From Cyanobium sp. WAJ14-Wanaka (GTDB lineage Bacteria; Cyanobacteriota; Cyanobacteriia; PCC-6307; Cyanobiaceae), in the NCBI RefSeq assembly GCF_024345375.1, contig NZ_JAGQAZ010000002.1:62001-126000 (forward strand): DNA of 64,000 nt, written 5' to 3'. A program made the position numbers and the translations under genes. Within the stretch, counting starts at the first letter, position 1; each line of letters starts with the position of its first letter. Below, piece by piece: positions 9,290-19,396 of this stretch. Under the pieces are notes generated by a model, which worked only from the letters and a program-made list of their open reading frames with translations, had not been told where the DNA came from and searched no databases.

Positions 9290-10901
9290 AGCTCAACCGG
9301 GCCTTGAAATGCAGCCCATTGGTTTCGGGTTCAAGCCCCACTGTCAGGCCATCTACCGAGGCCGCCAGGGGCTGGCCAGCCAGGCCCGAGAGCAGTCGCC
9401 AGGTACCCCAACCCTGGATCAGGCCCTGGGCCTTAGGGCCCGCCATCGCCCATTGGAGGGGGGCCTTGGGCATCGCCAGCTCTGTCAACTGGTTTTGACG
9501 CTGCTGGGGACCCTGGCGCAGGTCCCGTTGTTGCTGGAGCACCGCCAGGGTTTGGCCCCACCAGGCAATGGTGCCCTCGGCGCTGCGGGCCCCCTCGAGG
9601 CTGGCCTGGAGCGGCTCCCTAACGGAGGCGGGGGATTTGAGCCGAGTCCAGACCTGGAGGGGAGGCCCCCCCTCCACCGCCAGGGGGGCGGTGATCAGGC
9701 CCTGGCCAGGCAAGGCCCCGTCTAGGGCCTCGGGGGCTGGCTGGTTAAGGCCCGTACCGATCTGCCAACCCTCGGCTGCCTCACTCCAGAGCAGGGGGCC
9801 GGCATCGGCCAGGGCCACCAGGGCAGGGATTGGGCTAGGGGTTGTGGGTTCCGGAGAAGTGGGTTCGGCGGAAGTGGAATCAGGGGAGCTGGTTTCGGCC
9901 AGGATTGCCTGGAGCAGGGGCTGCCAGGGGGCGGGCCAGCCGGCGGGGTTTTGGAGCAGGGCCAAGCTGCTCTTCTGGCCATGCAGAGCGGCCAACAGGG
10001 CAGCCGTGCGGCTGGTGTCGGGCAAGGGTCGCCAGGGCAAATTCCCCTCGTCCAGGCCAACCACCACGTCGGCCACCAGGGTTCCCCGCTCTGGCCTCAG
10101 GGTCGCCAGCAGATCCTTCACCCCTGCCTGATCAATCAGATCTTTCGGCAGGCCCAACCATGGGGCCATCGCCTCTGGTCGGGCAGTGAGCAGGGCAGAA
10201 CCCTGGGCCAACCGCTTCACCCCAGCCTGGAAGCTGGCGGTGGTGGCCTGGTTGAGGCCATCGATCTGGGAAACGTCGAGGGCCTGTTGGAGCACGCCCT
10301 GGCCGGAGGCGATCAGCACCAGGTCGTCGTTGATTAGGGCGGTGGCCAGGGGCATCGGGGTGGAGCCCACCAGGGCGCCGCGGCCGCTGATCAAACCCAT
10401 GCCCCGATAGGTGCTGACCTGCACATCGGTGCCGGCGAGGCTGCGGACTTGCCAGAAACGCTGTAGGAAGCGCCTGGCTCCATCGCCATGGCGGCTGCGC
10501 AGGGCCAGTAACCAACCCTGGGGCGCCTCTGACGATCCCCCGTTGATCAAGGCCAGGCTGGTCTCCGGACCCAGCCAACTGGCCAATTCGGCCTGGTAAT
10601 CGATCCCGGCGGCGGCAAAGGCGCCATCGCGCAAACGGGCAACGGTTGCGGCCGCCTGGTGGCGCCGGGCCGTGGGCGCCACGGCCCGGCCATAGACCAC
10701 GGGCTGCTCTGGATCGGTGAGCCAGTAAAGGCTTAAGGGCGTTAGGCGCGGCACAAAACGGGCTGCCATGGGCACCGCCAGCAGCTGGTTCTGCAACTTC
10801 AGCGGTGACTGGCGCAGCACGATCCACCAACCTCCAAAACCGAGGCTTGCCAACACAATCGCCACCGCCAGCACAACGGCCAGGAAGGGGCGGGCCTTCA
10901 T
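9282..10901 (-). CDS. DUF3352 domain protein, single N-terminal membrane anchor
   Basis: A 539-residue protein with one N-terminal hydrophobic segment ('FLAVVLAVAIVLASLGFGGWWIVL') and a large extracytoplasmic part. The body matches the cyanobacterial DUF3352 family: 'TPLSLYWLTDPEQPVVYGRA', repeated 'LALINGG..GWLLALRSR', 'LVLIASGQGVLQQALD' blocks. An acidic Ser/Pro/Thr linker (~residues 355-375) interrupts it. The function of the family is unknown. The start is ATG at 10901, with an alternative ATG at 10925; a longer frame to 11084 would overlap the divergent rhodanese gene and is rejected. It overlaps sixA by 8 bp. Confidence 0.82.
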   Translation of the reverse strand: MKARPFLAVVLAVAIVLASLGFGGWWIVLRQSPLKLQNQLLAVPMAARFVPRLTPLSLYWLTDPEQPVVYGRAVAPTARRHQAAATVARLRDGAFAAAGIDYQAELASWLGPETSLALINGGSSEAPQGWLLALRSRHGDGARRFLQRFWQVRSLAGTDVQVSTYRGMGLISGRGALVGSTPMPLATALINDDLVLIASGQGVLQQALDVSQIDGLNQATTASFQAGVKRLAQGSALLTARPEAMAPWLGLPKDLIDQAGVKDLLATLRPERGTLVADVVVGLDEGNLPWRPLPDTSRTAALLAALHGQKSSLALLQNPAGWPAPWQPLLQAILAETSSPDSTSAEPTSPEPTTPSPIPALVALADAGPLLWSEAAEGWQIGTGLNQPAPEALDGALPGQGLITAPLAVEGGPPLQVWTRLKSPASVREPLQASLEGARSAEGTIAWWGQTLAVLQQQRDLRQGPQQRQNQLTELAMPKAPLQWAMAGPKAQGLIQGWGTWRLLSGLAGQPLAASVDGLTVGLEPETNGLHFKARLSFA

Positions 10902-10952
10902 GCGCCCAAAGCAGGATGGGTCCATCTTGACCTGAACCGGCGCGATTGCCCC

Positions 10953-11297
10953 ATGGCCAGCCCCCAAACAATCCGGCCCCAGGAACTCCAGCAAAGCCTG
11001 GAGAGCGGTGAGCCCATCCAGCTGGTGGACGTCAGGGAGATGGAGGAGTTGGCCCTGGCCCGCCTCCCCTACCCGGTGCTGCACCTGCCCCTAAGCCAGT
11101 CGGAGCAATGGATGGGCAGTCTGGAGGAGCAGCTGGATCGGCAGCGACCGGTGGCCGTGATCTGCCATGCCGGGGTGCGCAGCTGGCATTTCGCCTGCTG
11201 GCTGATGGAGCAGCACGGCTACGAGCAGGTATGGAACCTGCAGGGCGGCATTGATTCCTGGAGCGTCGAAGTAGACCGCAGCGTGCCCCGCTACTAG
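10953..11297 (+). CDS. Rhodanese-like domain protein
   Basis: A 114-residue single rhodanese domain. It has the CH2A-like 'QLVDVREMEELALARLP' and the active loop 'CHAGVRS' with Cys71, so it can in principle carry a persulfide; the loop has six residues as in sulfurtransferases. It could act as a sulfur carrier or thiosulfate:acceptor sulfurtransferase. It is divergent from DUF3352 (51 bp gap) and 28 bp before hrcA on the same strand. Confidence 0.9.
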   Translation: MASPQTIRPQELQQSLESGEPIQLVDVREMEELALARLPYPVLHLPLSQSEQWMGSLEEQLDRQRPVAVICHAGVRSWHFACWLMEQHGYEQVWNLQGGIDSWSVEVDRSVPRY

Positions 11298-11325
11298 CCG
11301 GCAGCCCAGGGGGCTTTCCTACTGT

Positions 11326-12387
11326 TTGCGCAAGCCACGTTGCCTGGGCCCCTTGTCTCAGAGCGCCCTACCGCTGCGTCCCCTCTCCCTGAGGCCCCCA
11401 TCCCAGCGCCCCCTCTCGCTTCGCCAGCGGGAAGTGCTGCAGATGGCCGTGCGGCACTACGTGGACACGGTGGAACCGGTGGGCAGCGGCACCCTGGTGC
11501 GGCGCTTTGGGCTAGCCGCCAGCCCCGCCACGGTGCGTTCGGCGATGGGGGCCCTGGAACAACGGGGCCTACTCACCCAGCCCCATACCTCGGCGGGCCG
11601 GATCCCCAGCCAGGAGGGCTATCGCCTCTTTGTGGACCAGCTGCTGCCCGCCCCAGGAGCTGGAGCCCTGCAATTGCAGCGGGAATTGCTGGATCTGAGC
11701 CTGCCCTGGGCGGCCCTCGACGATCTACTACTGCACCTCGGCCGGCGCCTAGCCGACCTCACGGGCCTACTGAGCCTGATCACCAGGCCCCAGCGGCCTG
11801 AGGGCCAGGTGCAAGCCCTCAGGCTTGTTCCCAGGGGTGATCGGCTGATGGTGTTTGTGGTGGGAGGCGCCGCTGCCAGCAGCCATCTCAACCTGCCCCT
11901 AGCCGGCCACCAACCGGGTGATTTGGCCGCCCTGGAGCGCTGGGTTACGGACCAACTCCAGGGGCCATCGCACAAGCCGATCGACTGGAACAACCTGCCG
12001 CGCCAATTGGGCCGTCCCGGCGCCCTATTGCGCCAAGCCCTCGATGCCCACGCAGAGGCCGAACAGCGCCATGGGGCCGGGGCCGTGGCCACCGGCCTGG
12101 CGGGCCTACTGGGGCAGCCGGAATTCAGCCAAACGGCCCAGCTGAGGCCCTTGGTCGAACTGGTGGAGGAGGCACCCCAGCAGCTCCTCCAACAGGGAAA
12201 TGTGTGCATTGGGGCAGAACATCCCCACCAGGCCCTGCGCCAGTGCGCCGTGGTTCAGGCCAGCTATCGCAGTGGCGATGGGGGCTTGGGCCATGTGGCC
12301 CTGGTGGGACCAATGCGGATGGCCTATGCCACCGCCCGGGCTGCGGTGGCCTCGGTGGCAGAGCTACTGGAGCGACTCCTGGCCTGA
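11326..12387 (+). CDS. hrcA: Heat-inducible transcription repressor HrcA
   Basis: HrcA binds CIRCE operators upstream of groESL/dnaK genes and is stabilised by GroEL. The winged-helix block 'RQREVLQMAVRHYVDTVEPVGSGTLVRRF..ASPATVRSAMGALEQRGLLTQPHTSAGRIPS' is unmistakable (residues ~34-95), and the C-terminus has 'CIGAEHP', 'VALVGPMRMAYATA' and 'SVAELLERLL'. The first ~30 residues (Ser/Pro/Leu-rich, opened by TTG at 11326) are atypical. TTG at 11353 is an alternative start, and the true start may be close to the conserved block. It ends 10 bp from the convergent trpB. No CIRCE element was seen here. Confidence 0.93.
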   Translation: MRKPRCLGPLSQSALPLRPLSLRPPSQRPLSLRQREVLQMAVRHYVDTVEPVGSGTLVRRFGLAASPATVRSAMGALEQRGLLTQPHTSAGRIPSQEGYRLFVDQLLPAPGAGALQLQRELLDLSLPWAALDDLLLHLGRRLADLTGLLSLITRPQRPEGQVQALRLVPRGDRLMVFVVGGAAASSHLNLPLAGHQPGDLAALERWVTDQLQGPSHKPIDWNNLPRQLGRPGALLRQALDAHAEAEQRHGAGAVATGLAGLLGQPEFSQTAQLRPLVELVEEAPQQLLQQGNVCIGAEHPHQALRQCAVVQASYRSGDGGLGHVALVGPMRMAYATARAAVASVAELLERLLA

Positions 12388-12397
12388 AAACCAGCCA

Positions 12398-13657
<1,260 letters not shown>

Positions 13658-13712
13658 CGGCTGCGGTGCGTTGTGATGTAAGGGTAAGAACTTGAGAACA
13701 CAGACCAAGGCC

Positions 13713-14057
13713 ATGACCAAGGGCGGCTGGCAGGAATTCAGCAATGCCGAGAGCCTGAAACGGCCCACGGCTGGGGGGGCTGGCAATGGTGGGGCTGGCG
13801 GCGGGCTGCCCAAAAACCAGCAGCGGGTGCGGGTGCAGCGCACCAAAACCGGCAAGGGCGGAAAGCTGGTGACAGCCATCAGCGGCCTGGAGGCCCCAGA
13901 GGCGGAACTCAAAACCCTGCTCAAACAGCTCAAGGCCAGCGCCGGTACCGGCGGCACCCTCAAAGACAACCTGATCGAATTGCAGGGCGACCAAGTGGCC
14001 CTGGCCCTTAACACCCTGGAGCAGGCGGGCTACCGGCCCAAGCAGGCAGGCGGCTGA
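13713..14057 (+). CDS. SUI1/eIF1-family translation initiation factor
   Basis: A 114-residue protein whose C-terminal ~75 residues form the SUI1 domain ('[21 protein letters not shown].. [29 protein letters not shown]'), as in eIF1 and bacterial YciH. Bacterial members are thought to influence start-codon fidelity, but their role is not settled. The N-terminus '[18 protein letters not shown]' is the usual cyanobacterial beginning, which fixes the ATG at 13713; the segment between has Gly-rich low complexity. It lies 13 bp upstream of cysC, probably in an operon with it. Confidence 0.92.
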   Translation: MTKGGWQEFSNAESLKRPTAGGAGNGGAGGGLPKNQQRVRVQRTKTGKGGKLVTAISGLEAPEAELKTLLKQLKASAGTGGTLKDNLIELQGDQVALALNTLEQAGYRPKQAGG

Positions 14058-14070
14058 GCCACCAGCAAGA

Positions 14071-14742
14071 ATGCCGGCCACGAACTCACCCGCAGCAGCA
14101 GCCATGACCAAGAGCCCCTACGGCGAGCTCAGCAACCAGGGTGCCTCCACCAACATCGCCTGGCACCACACCTCAGTGGATCGCCAAAGCCTGGCCGAGC
14201 GCCGGGGCCACCGCAGCGCCATCCTCTGGTTCACCGGCCTGAGTGGCTCCGGCAAAAGCACCCTGGCCAATGCGGTCAATTCAGCCCTATTTGAACGGGG
14301 TCTGGCCTGCTACGTGCTCGATGGCGACAACATCCGCCACGGCCTCTGCAAAGACCTGGGCTTCTCCGATGCCGACCGAGAAGAGAACATCCGCCGCATT
14401 GGCGAAGTGAGCAAGCTGTTTTTGGATGCGGGCGTGGTGGTGCTTACGGCCTTTGTGTCGCCCTTTAGGGCCGATCGCGACAGGGCCCGCGCCCTGGTGG
14501 CCGAGGGAGATTTCATCGAAATCCACTGCGCCGCGGACCTGGGGGTATGCGAGCAGCGCGACACCAAGGGGCTCTACGCCAAGGCCCGCGCCGGCGAAAT
14601 CAAGGAATTCACGGGCATTTCCAGCCCCTACGAGGCCCCCGAACAGCCCGAGCTGAGCATTGCCACGGGCAGCCAAAACCTGGAGGAATGCGTGGCCCAG
14701 GTGATCTCCCACCTCGTAGCCAAAGGAATCATTCCCGCCTGA
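14071..14742 (+). CDS. cysC: Adenylylsulfate (APS) kinase
   Basis: A 223-residue APS kinase forming PAPS in sulfate assimilation. It has the P-loop 'GLSGSGKST' at residues 56-64, 'LDGDNIRHGLCKDLGFSDADREENIRRIGEV', 'AFVSPFRADRDRAR', and the lid block 'DTKGLYAKARAGEIKEFTGISSPYE'. The start ATG at 14071 is only 13 bp after SUI1; ATG at 14104 (MTKSPYGEL) is equally plausible and closer to usual family length. The 3' end overlaps the convergent permease gene by 14 bp. Confidence 0.95.
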   Translation: MPATNSPAAAAMTKSPYGELSNQGASTNIAWHHTSVDRQSLAERRGHRSAILWFTGLSGSGKSTLANAVNSALFERGLACYVLDGDNIRHGLCKDLGFSDADREENIRRIGEVSKLFLDAGVVVLTAFVSPFRADRDRARALVAEGDFIEIHCAADLGVCEQRDTKGLYAKARAGEIKEFTGISSPYEAPEQPELSIATGSQNLEECVAQVISHLVAKGIIPA

Positions 14743-15787
14743 GCTGGTTGCCCCAGGCATCCAGGAAGGTTTTGGTGCAGCTGGCCACCGGCACCGCCAA
14801 CAGCAACCCGAGGAGCTCCCCCAGCCCCAACAGGCTGCCCAGCCTGGCCCCCAAGGGCAGGCTGATCAACAGCCAGGCGGGCTGCAGTCCCACGATGCTG
14901 CCCATCAGCCGGGGTTGGATCACCTGGTCCACCACCTGGCCCACGCTGATCGCCGCCACCAGCACCTCCAGGCCCGTGCGGGGATCCTCAAGGGCCAAAA
15001 GCACACTCACGGCCACGATCGTGACCGCGCTGGCATAGGGCACCAGGGTGGTGAAGCCAATCGCCACAGCAAACAAAACGCCGTAGGGAATGCCCAACAG
15101 GGTGAACACCAGGATTTGGGCGCCGCTGAGGATCAGGGCCAACAGCACCTGGCCGGCGAAATAGCCCCGGAAGGTGCGGCTCAAGGTGCCAACCGCCAAC
15201 TGCCTTGCGCCAGGGGGCAACCATTGGGCTAGGCCAGCGGCGATCGACTCGCCCCCCAGCAGCAGAAAAATAGCCAGCACCGCCACGATCAAGGTGTTGA
15301 CCGTGATCCCCACCGTGGCCCCCAAAAGACCCAGCAGGCGCTGGCTCACCTGGCTCGCCACCTGGCTTGTGCGCGTAAGCAGGGCACTGCTGATGTCCCC
15401 GAAATCGGTGGGCAATCCGCGGGAGGCAGACCAGGCCTGCAGCTTCTGCAGCAGCAGTTCGCCCTCTGAAAGCCAACCGGGCAAAGCATTGAGCAGCTCG
15501 CCCAGTTGCTCAACGAGCCGGGGCACCAGCCATACCGCAGCAAGGGCCAGCAGCCCCAGGCTCACGCCCAGCACCAGGCCAATGGCCAGCAGCTTGGAGA
15601 AGCCCCGACCCTGCAACCAGCGACTGGGTATGTCCAGCAGAAAGGCAATCAATGCCGCACCCAAAAACAGCGCGGGGAAAGGCGCCAAGGGCAACAACAA
15701 CTGGCGCAGCACCCACAGGTTGAGCACCAGCAGGGGCAGGGCCAGGCCGACCTTCAGCCAGGGCGGTAGAACAAGCCGTTCAAGCAT
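14729..15787 (-). CDS. AI-2E/PerM family transporter
   Basis: A 352-residue polytopic membrane protein of the AI-2E exporter (PerM/YdiK) family. It has hydrophobic hairpins near the N-terminus, a soluble middle ('LLQKLQAWSASRGLPTDFGDISSALL'), and a conserved C-terminal half with 'LIVAVLAIFLLLGGE', 'RGYFAGQVLLALILSGAQ', 'LLGIPYGVLFAVAIGFTTLVPYASA' and 'QVIQPRLMGSIVGLQPAWLLISLPLGARLGSLLGLGELLGLLLAVP'. The substrate is unknown. Its stop and the purE start are arranged with a one-base overlap at 15787, so the two genes are translationally coupled. Confidence 0.9.
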   Translation of the reverse strand: MLERLVLPPWLKVGLALPLLVLNLWVLRQLLLPLAPFPALFLGAALIAFLLDIPSRWLQGRGFSKLLAIGLVLGVSLGLLALAAVWLVPRLVEQLGELLNALPGWLSEGELLLQKLQAWSASRGLPTDFGDISSALLTRTSQVASQVSQRLLGLLGATVGITVNTLIVAVLAIFLLLGGESIAAGLAQWLPPGARQLAVGTLSRTFRGYFAGQVLLALILSGAQILVFTLLGIPYGVLFAVAIGFTTLVPYASAVTIVAVSVLLALEDPRTGLEVLVAAISVGQVVDQVIQPRLMGSIVGLQPAWLLISLPLGARLGSLLGLGELLGLLLAVPVASCTKTFLDAWGNQLRRE

Positions 15788-16344
15788 CAGTTCATCTGCT
15801 CCAGGTAGCGGTGGCTGCCGAGCTGCTGCAGTCGGCTGTCCTTGGCGCGCACCTGGCCATGGAGATCGGCGCGGTAGGCAGTGAGGGCGGCGGCAAGCTC
15901 TGGCCTGGCGGTGGCCAAAATCTGCACCGCCAACAGGCCCGCATTGGTGCCGTTGCCGATGGCCACGGTGGCCACGGGGATGCCAGCCGGCATTTGCACG
16001 ATTGAGTGCAGCGAATCCACCCCGGCAAGGGCCCTGCTCTGCACTGGTACGCCAATCACCGGCAGGGTTGTGAGCGAAGCCACCATCCCGGGCAGGTGGG
16101 CCGCGCCCCCGGCACCGGCAATAACCACCTTGAGGCCGCGGCCGGCAGCCTGCTGGGCAAATTCGACCATTTCCAAGGGCGTGCGGTGGGCAGAGAGCAC
16201 CCGCACCTCAGCCGCCACCCCAAAACGTTCCAAGATCTCCACCGCCGGCTGCATGGTGGGCAGATCGGAATCACTGCCCATCACAACCGCCACCAGGCAC
16301 TCAGCAGGGGCAATTCCGGAAGGGGCCGTAGCAGGAGCAACCAT
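15787..16344 (-). CDS. purE: N5-carboxyaminoimidazole ribonucleotide mutase
   Basis: A 185-residue PurE class I mutase of purine synthesis. It has '[19 protein letters not shown]' with the CO2/substrate Ser-Asp residues, '[15 protein letters not shown]', '[28 protein letters not shown]' and '[26 protein letters not shown]', all complete. ATG at 16344 ([10 protein letters not shown]) was chosen. The frame stays open to 16704, but that would run into the divergent nagA gene. Divergent promoters for purE and nagA must lie in or near the 58-bp gap. Confidence 0.95.
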   Translation of the reverse strand: MVAPATAPSGIAPAECLVAVVMGSDSDLPTMQPAVEILERFGVAAEVRVLSAHRTPLEMVEFAQQAAGRGLKVVIAGAGGAAHLPGMVASLTTLPVIGVPVQSRALAGVDSLHSIVQMPAGIPVATVAIGNGTNAGLLAVQILATARPELAAALTAYRADLHGQVRAKDSRLQQLGSHRYLEQMN

Positions 16345-16402
16345 GGGGAGCTGGGGCCAGCAAGAATTCCATTCTCCCCCGCTCGCCCCACAGGAGCCAT
16401 CC

Positions 16403-17578
16403 ATGCGCTGGTTAACCAACGTGCGTTTGCCCCAGGCCAAGCGCTGTAGCCATGGAGCCCAGCAGCTCTGGCGGGTGGGCGTAGATGCGGACGGCACGAT
16501 TTCGGCCGTGGAACCCCTGCCAGCGGGCAGCGTGGCAGCTGGGATCGATTGGAGCGGCGACTGGCTCAGTCCAGCCGGGGTGGATCTACAAATAAACGGC
16601 GGCCTTGGCCTGGCCTTTCCCGAGCTAACCCAAGCCGATCTGCCCCGCCTCGAGGAGCTGCTGGAAACCCTTTGGGCCGATGGGGTGGAAGCGATCTGCC
16701 CCACCCTGGTGACCTGCGCCGTGGCCCCCCTGCGCCAGGCCCTGGCGGTGCTTGCCGAAGCCCGAGAGCGCCACCGGCCGGGCCGGTGTCAGCTGCTGGG
16801 GGCCCACCTGGAAGGGCCCTTTCTGGAGCCCAGCCGGCGGGGCGCCCACCCGGAAGCTCACCTATGTGCTCCAAGCCTGGAGGCCCTCGCGGAGCGGATT
16901 GGGGGATTTGAAGCCGACATTGACCTGGTGACCCTGGCGCCAGAGCTGGCCGGTGCCGCCGAACTGATCGATGCCCTCAGATCCCAGGGCATCGTGGTGA
17001 GCCTGGGCCACAGCGCCGCCAACGAAAGCCAGGCCGAGGCGGCCTTTGCTGCAGGGGTTGGCATGGTGACCCACGCCCTTAATGCCATGGCCGACATGCA
17101 CCGCAGAGCACCCGGCCCGGTGGCCGCAGCCTGCCTGCGGGACGACGTGGCCCTGGGGCTGATCGCCGATGGGGTGCACGTGGCTCCCTCCATGGCGCTG
17201 TTGCTGCAGCGACTGGCGCCGGGCCGGCTGGTGTTGGTGAGCGACGCCCTGGCCCCCTATGGGTTAGCCGATGGCGAACACCGCTGGGATGAAAGGGTTT
17301 TGCTGGTGCACAAGGGCACCTGCCGCCTGGCCGATGGCACCCTGGCCGGGGTGACCCTGCCCCTGCTGGAGGGAGCGCGGCGCCTGGCCGGGTGGGGCTG
17401 CCCAGCTGGCCAGGCGATTGCCGCTGCCACCCTGACTCCTCGGCAGGTGCTTGGCGATCACCGCCCAGCCGCTGAAATGCTTTTGGGGATCCCCATTACG
17501 GAAACCCTGCGCTGGCACCAAGACAGTTCGGGCCTCAACTGGCAGCGCGCTGCGGCCGCCCAAAAAGCAGCCCCTTAG
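16403..17578 (+). CDS. nagA: N-acetylglucosamine-6-phosphate deacetylase
   Basis: A 391-residue amidohydrolase removing acetate from GlcNAc-6-P in amino-sugar recycling. It has '[13 protein letters not shown]', the metal/substrate block '[18 protein letters not shown]', '[30 protein letters not shown]' and '[10 protein letters not shown]', followed by '[10 protein letters not shown]' with the catalytic Asp. The start ATG at 16403 ([13 protein letters not shown]) fits the family; the frame upstream is open only because it mirrors purE. It is 68 bp upstream of chlM. Confidence 0.93.
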   Translation: MRWLTNVRLPQAKRCSHGAQQLWRVGVDADGTISAVEPLPAGSVAAGIDWSGDWLSPAGVDLQINGGLGLAFPELTQADLPRLEELLETLWADGVEAICPTLVTCAVAPLRQALAVLAEARERHRPGRCQLLGAHLEGPFLEPSRRGAHPEAHLCAPSLEALAERIGGFEADIDLVTLAPELAGAAELIDALRSQGIVVSLGHSAANESQAEAAFAAGVGMVTHALNAMADMHRRAPGPVAAACLRDDVALGLIADGVHVAPSMALLLQRLAPGRLVLVSDALAPYGLADGEHRWDERVLLVHKGTCRLADGTLAGVTLPLLEGARRLAGWGCPAGQAIAAATLTPRQVLGDHRPAAEMLLGIPITETLRWHQDSSGLNWQRAAAAQKAAP

Positions 17579-17646
17579 GGACCAGCTACCTAGGATCCAA
17601 TCCTTCTGATCCCGCCCCCAGTCTGCCGTCAATGCCCCCATCACCC

Positions 17647-18351
17647 ATGAGCACCCAAGCCGAACAAGCTGCTGAGAAGGAGGTGGTGAAGGGGTATTTC
17701 GAGAGCACGGGTTTTGACCGCTGGAACCGCATCTACAGCACATCTGACGATGTCAACCGGGTGCAGCGCAACATCCGCATCGGCCACCAAAAGACCGTCG
17801 ACAACGTGCTGGCCTGGCTACAGGAGCAGGGTGATTTGGCGGGCCGCAGCTTCTGTGATGCCGGTTGCGGCGTAGGCAGCCTCAGCTTGCCCTTAGCCCA
17901 ACTGGGGGCCGGTTCGATCGCCGCCTCAGACCTGTCTGAGGCGATGGCAAAGGAAGCCTCGCGCCGGGCCGAAGCCGCCGGTATTAGCCCCCAGCAGCTC
18001 AGTGTGATCGCCTCTGATCTGGAGGGCCTCAGCGGCAGCTACGACACCGTGATCTGCCTGGATGTGTTCATCCACTACCCCCAGCAACCGGCCGAAGCCA
18101 TGGTGCGCCATTTGGCCTCAATGGCCGAAAAGCACCTGATCGTCAGCTTTGCCCCCTACACCCCATTGCTGGCGGCGCTTAAAAAGATCGGCGAACTATT
18201 TCCAGGCCCCAGCAAGGCAACCCGGGCCTACACCCTCAGGGAGAAGGGAATCCTGGCCGCCGCTGCGGAGGCCGGCTTCAAACCCTTGCGCCGCAGCCTC
18301 AACAAGGCCCCCTTCTACTTTTCAAGGCTGATCGCCTTCGAGCGCAACTAG
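17647..18351 (+). CDS. chlM: Mg-protoporphyrin IX O-methyltransferase
   Basis: A 234-residue SAM-dependent methyltransferase that esterifies the C13 propionate of Mg-protoporphyrin IX in chlorophyll synthesis. The N-terminal 'VVKGYFESTGFDRWNRIYSTSDDVNRVQRNIRIGHQKTV' is diagnostic of ChlM. The SAM site is 'FCDAGCGVGSLSLPLAQLGA', followed by 'ASDLSEAMAKEA' and 'ICLDVFIHYP'. ATG at 17647 was chosen; ATG at 17632 would add five residues. The last 30 bp overlap the convergent pseudouridine-synthase-like gene. Confidence 0.96.
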   Translation: MSTQAEQAAEKEVVKGYFESTGFDRWNRIYSTSDDVNRVQRNIRIGHQKTVDNVLAWLQEQGDLAGRSFCDAGCGVGSLSLPLAQLGAGSIAASDLSEAMAKEASRRAEAAGISPQQLSVIASDLEGLSGSYDTVICLDVFIHYPQQPAEAMVRHLASMAEKHLIVSFAPYTPLLAALKKIGELFPGPSKATRAYTLREKGILAAAAEAGFKPLRRSLNKAPFYFSRLIAFERN

Positions 18352-19377
18352 CTGATCAGGCCCGTGGCCAGGGCCAGTAATCAGAAAGGTGGGCAGGGGA
18401 GCTTCCAGCTTCAACAACGCTCCGTCGGGCCGGGCCAATTGGAGGCGATGGGCATGGAGCTGGTAGCCGCCGTCGCCGGGCAGGGCATCGGGGCGGGCCA
18501 ACCCACCAGCCAGGTAGAGCGGATCCCCCCATAGGGGCGCCCCGGCGGCGGCGGCATGGATGCGGATTTGGTGGGGCCGGCCGCTGGCAATAGCCACCTC
18601 CACCAGGCACGCCCCCTGGCGGCGTTCAAGCAAGGTGAGCTGGCTGTGGGCCGGCAAGGCTGTGGGGTCTAGGGAGTGGGAGGGGTTGGAGGGGGGAACG
18701 GCACACCAAATCTCACCCAACAGTGGATGGGGCCTGCGGCCTATGGGCGTGGTGAGGGGGCGGCTTTCGGCCACCGACCAATCAGGAGGCAAGGGCGCAG
18801 TGAGGGCTCGGTAGGTCTTCTGGCACCGGGCTGGCGATGAGCTTGGCGATGCAGCTAGTGATGCTTCTGGACTGGCGGCGGTGCTGTCGCGGAGCTGGGC
18901 ACTGAGCCAGGCGCGGGTGCTGCTTTGGCGGGCGCAGACCAACAGACCGGAGGTATGGCGGCCCAGGCGGTGCACGGGCCGGGCCGGGGGCCAGCTCGCC
19001 TGCAGCTGGGCCAGGAGCGTGTGCTCCAGGAACCCCCCGGCCGGCAGCACCGGCAGCCCGCTGGGCTTATCGAACACCAATAGGTCGCCGTCATCGAACA
19101 GGGGGCTTGGCAGCACCGGTACGGCGGGCTCTTGCCAGGGGGGCCGATGCCAGACCAGTTGATCTCCGGCTGCGAGGGGACCATCGGCCCGGAGTTGCTG
19201 GCCGTTTAGGCAGATCTCACCGGCGGCGAGCCGCTCCAGCCACACCAACGCACTGGAATGGGGGTAGCGGGATGCGTAAAAGAAACTGGTCAATTGACCA
19301 GAATGTTGGAGAGCAACGCGATCGCGGTAGGCGTGGCCGCGGTTTAACTCACTCCACAAGCACTTTTCACTCCACAA
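18322..19377 (-). CDS. RluA-family pseudouridine synthase-like protein lacking the catalytic Asp
   Basis: A 351-residue protein with the RluA fold: an S4-like N-terminal segment ('ALVWLERLAAGEICLNGQQL'), 'LLVFDKPSGLPVLPAG', the active-site region 'PVHRLGRHTSGLLVCAR', a Lys/Tyr block 'CQKTYRALT' and 'ASGRPHQIRIHAAAAGAPLWGDPLYL'. At the position of the invariant catalytic Asp of HRLDxxTSG there is Gly139. Plant and cyanobacterial relatives with HRLG are known, but their activity is uncertain. The start is TTG at 19377, inside an 18-bp repeat; later starts are possible. It overlaps chlM by 30 bp and lies 7 bp after the response regulator stop. Confidence 0.8.
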   Translation of the reverse strand: MWSEKCLWSELNRGHAYRDRVALQHSGQLTSFFYASRYPHSSALVWLERLAAGEICLNGQQLRADGPLAAGDQLVWHRPPWQEPAVPVLPSPLFDDGDLLVFDKPSGLPVLPAGGFLEHTLLAQLQASWPPARPVHRLGRHTSGLLVCARQSSTRAWLSAQLRDSTAASPEASLAASPSSSPARCQKTYRALTAPLPPDWSVAESRPLTTPIGRRPHPLLGEIWCAVPPSNPSHSLDPTALPAHSQLTLLERRQGACLVEVAIASGRPHQIRIHAAAAGAPLWGDPLYLAGGLARPDALPGDGGYQLHAHRLQLARPDGALLKLEAPLPTFLITGPGHGPDQLVALEGDQP

Positions 19378-19396
19378 GGCTTAATCACTCCACAAG
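19349..19396. repeat. 18-bp-spaced tandem repeat over a stop/start junction
   Basis: The 12-mer TCACTCCACAAG occurs at 19349, 19367 and 19385, exactly 18 bp apart. On the minus strand each reads CTTGTGGAGTGA. The first copy met contains the TGA stop of the response regulator. The next copies supply TTG codons for the downstream gene. Confidence 0.95.

Noticed and set aside
15881..16402. NagA extended upstream by 174 residues
   Set aside because: This stretch is the antisense of purE. The family begins at ATG 16403.
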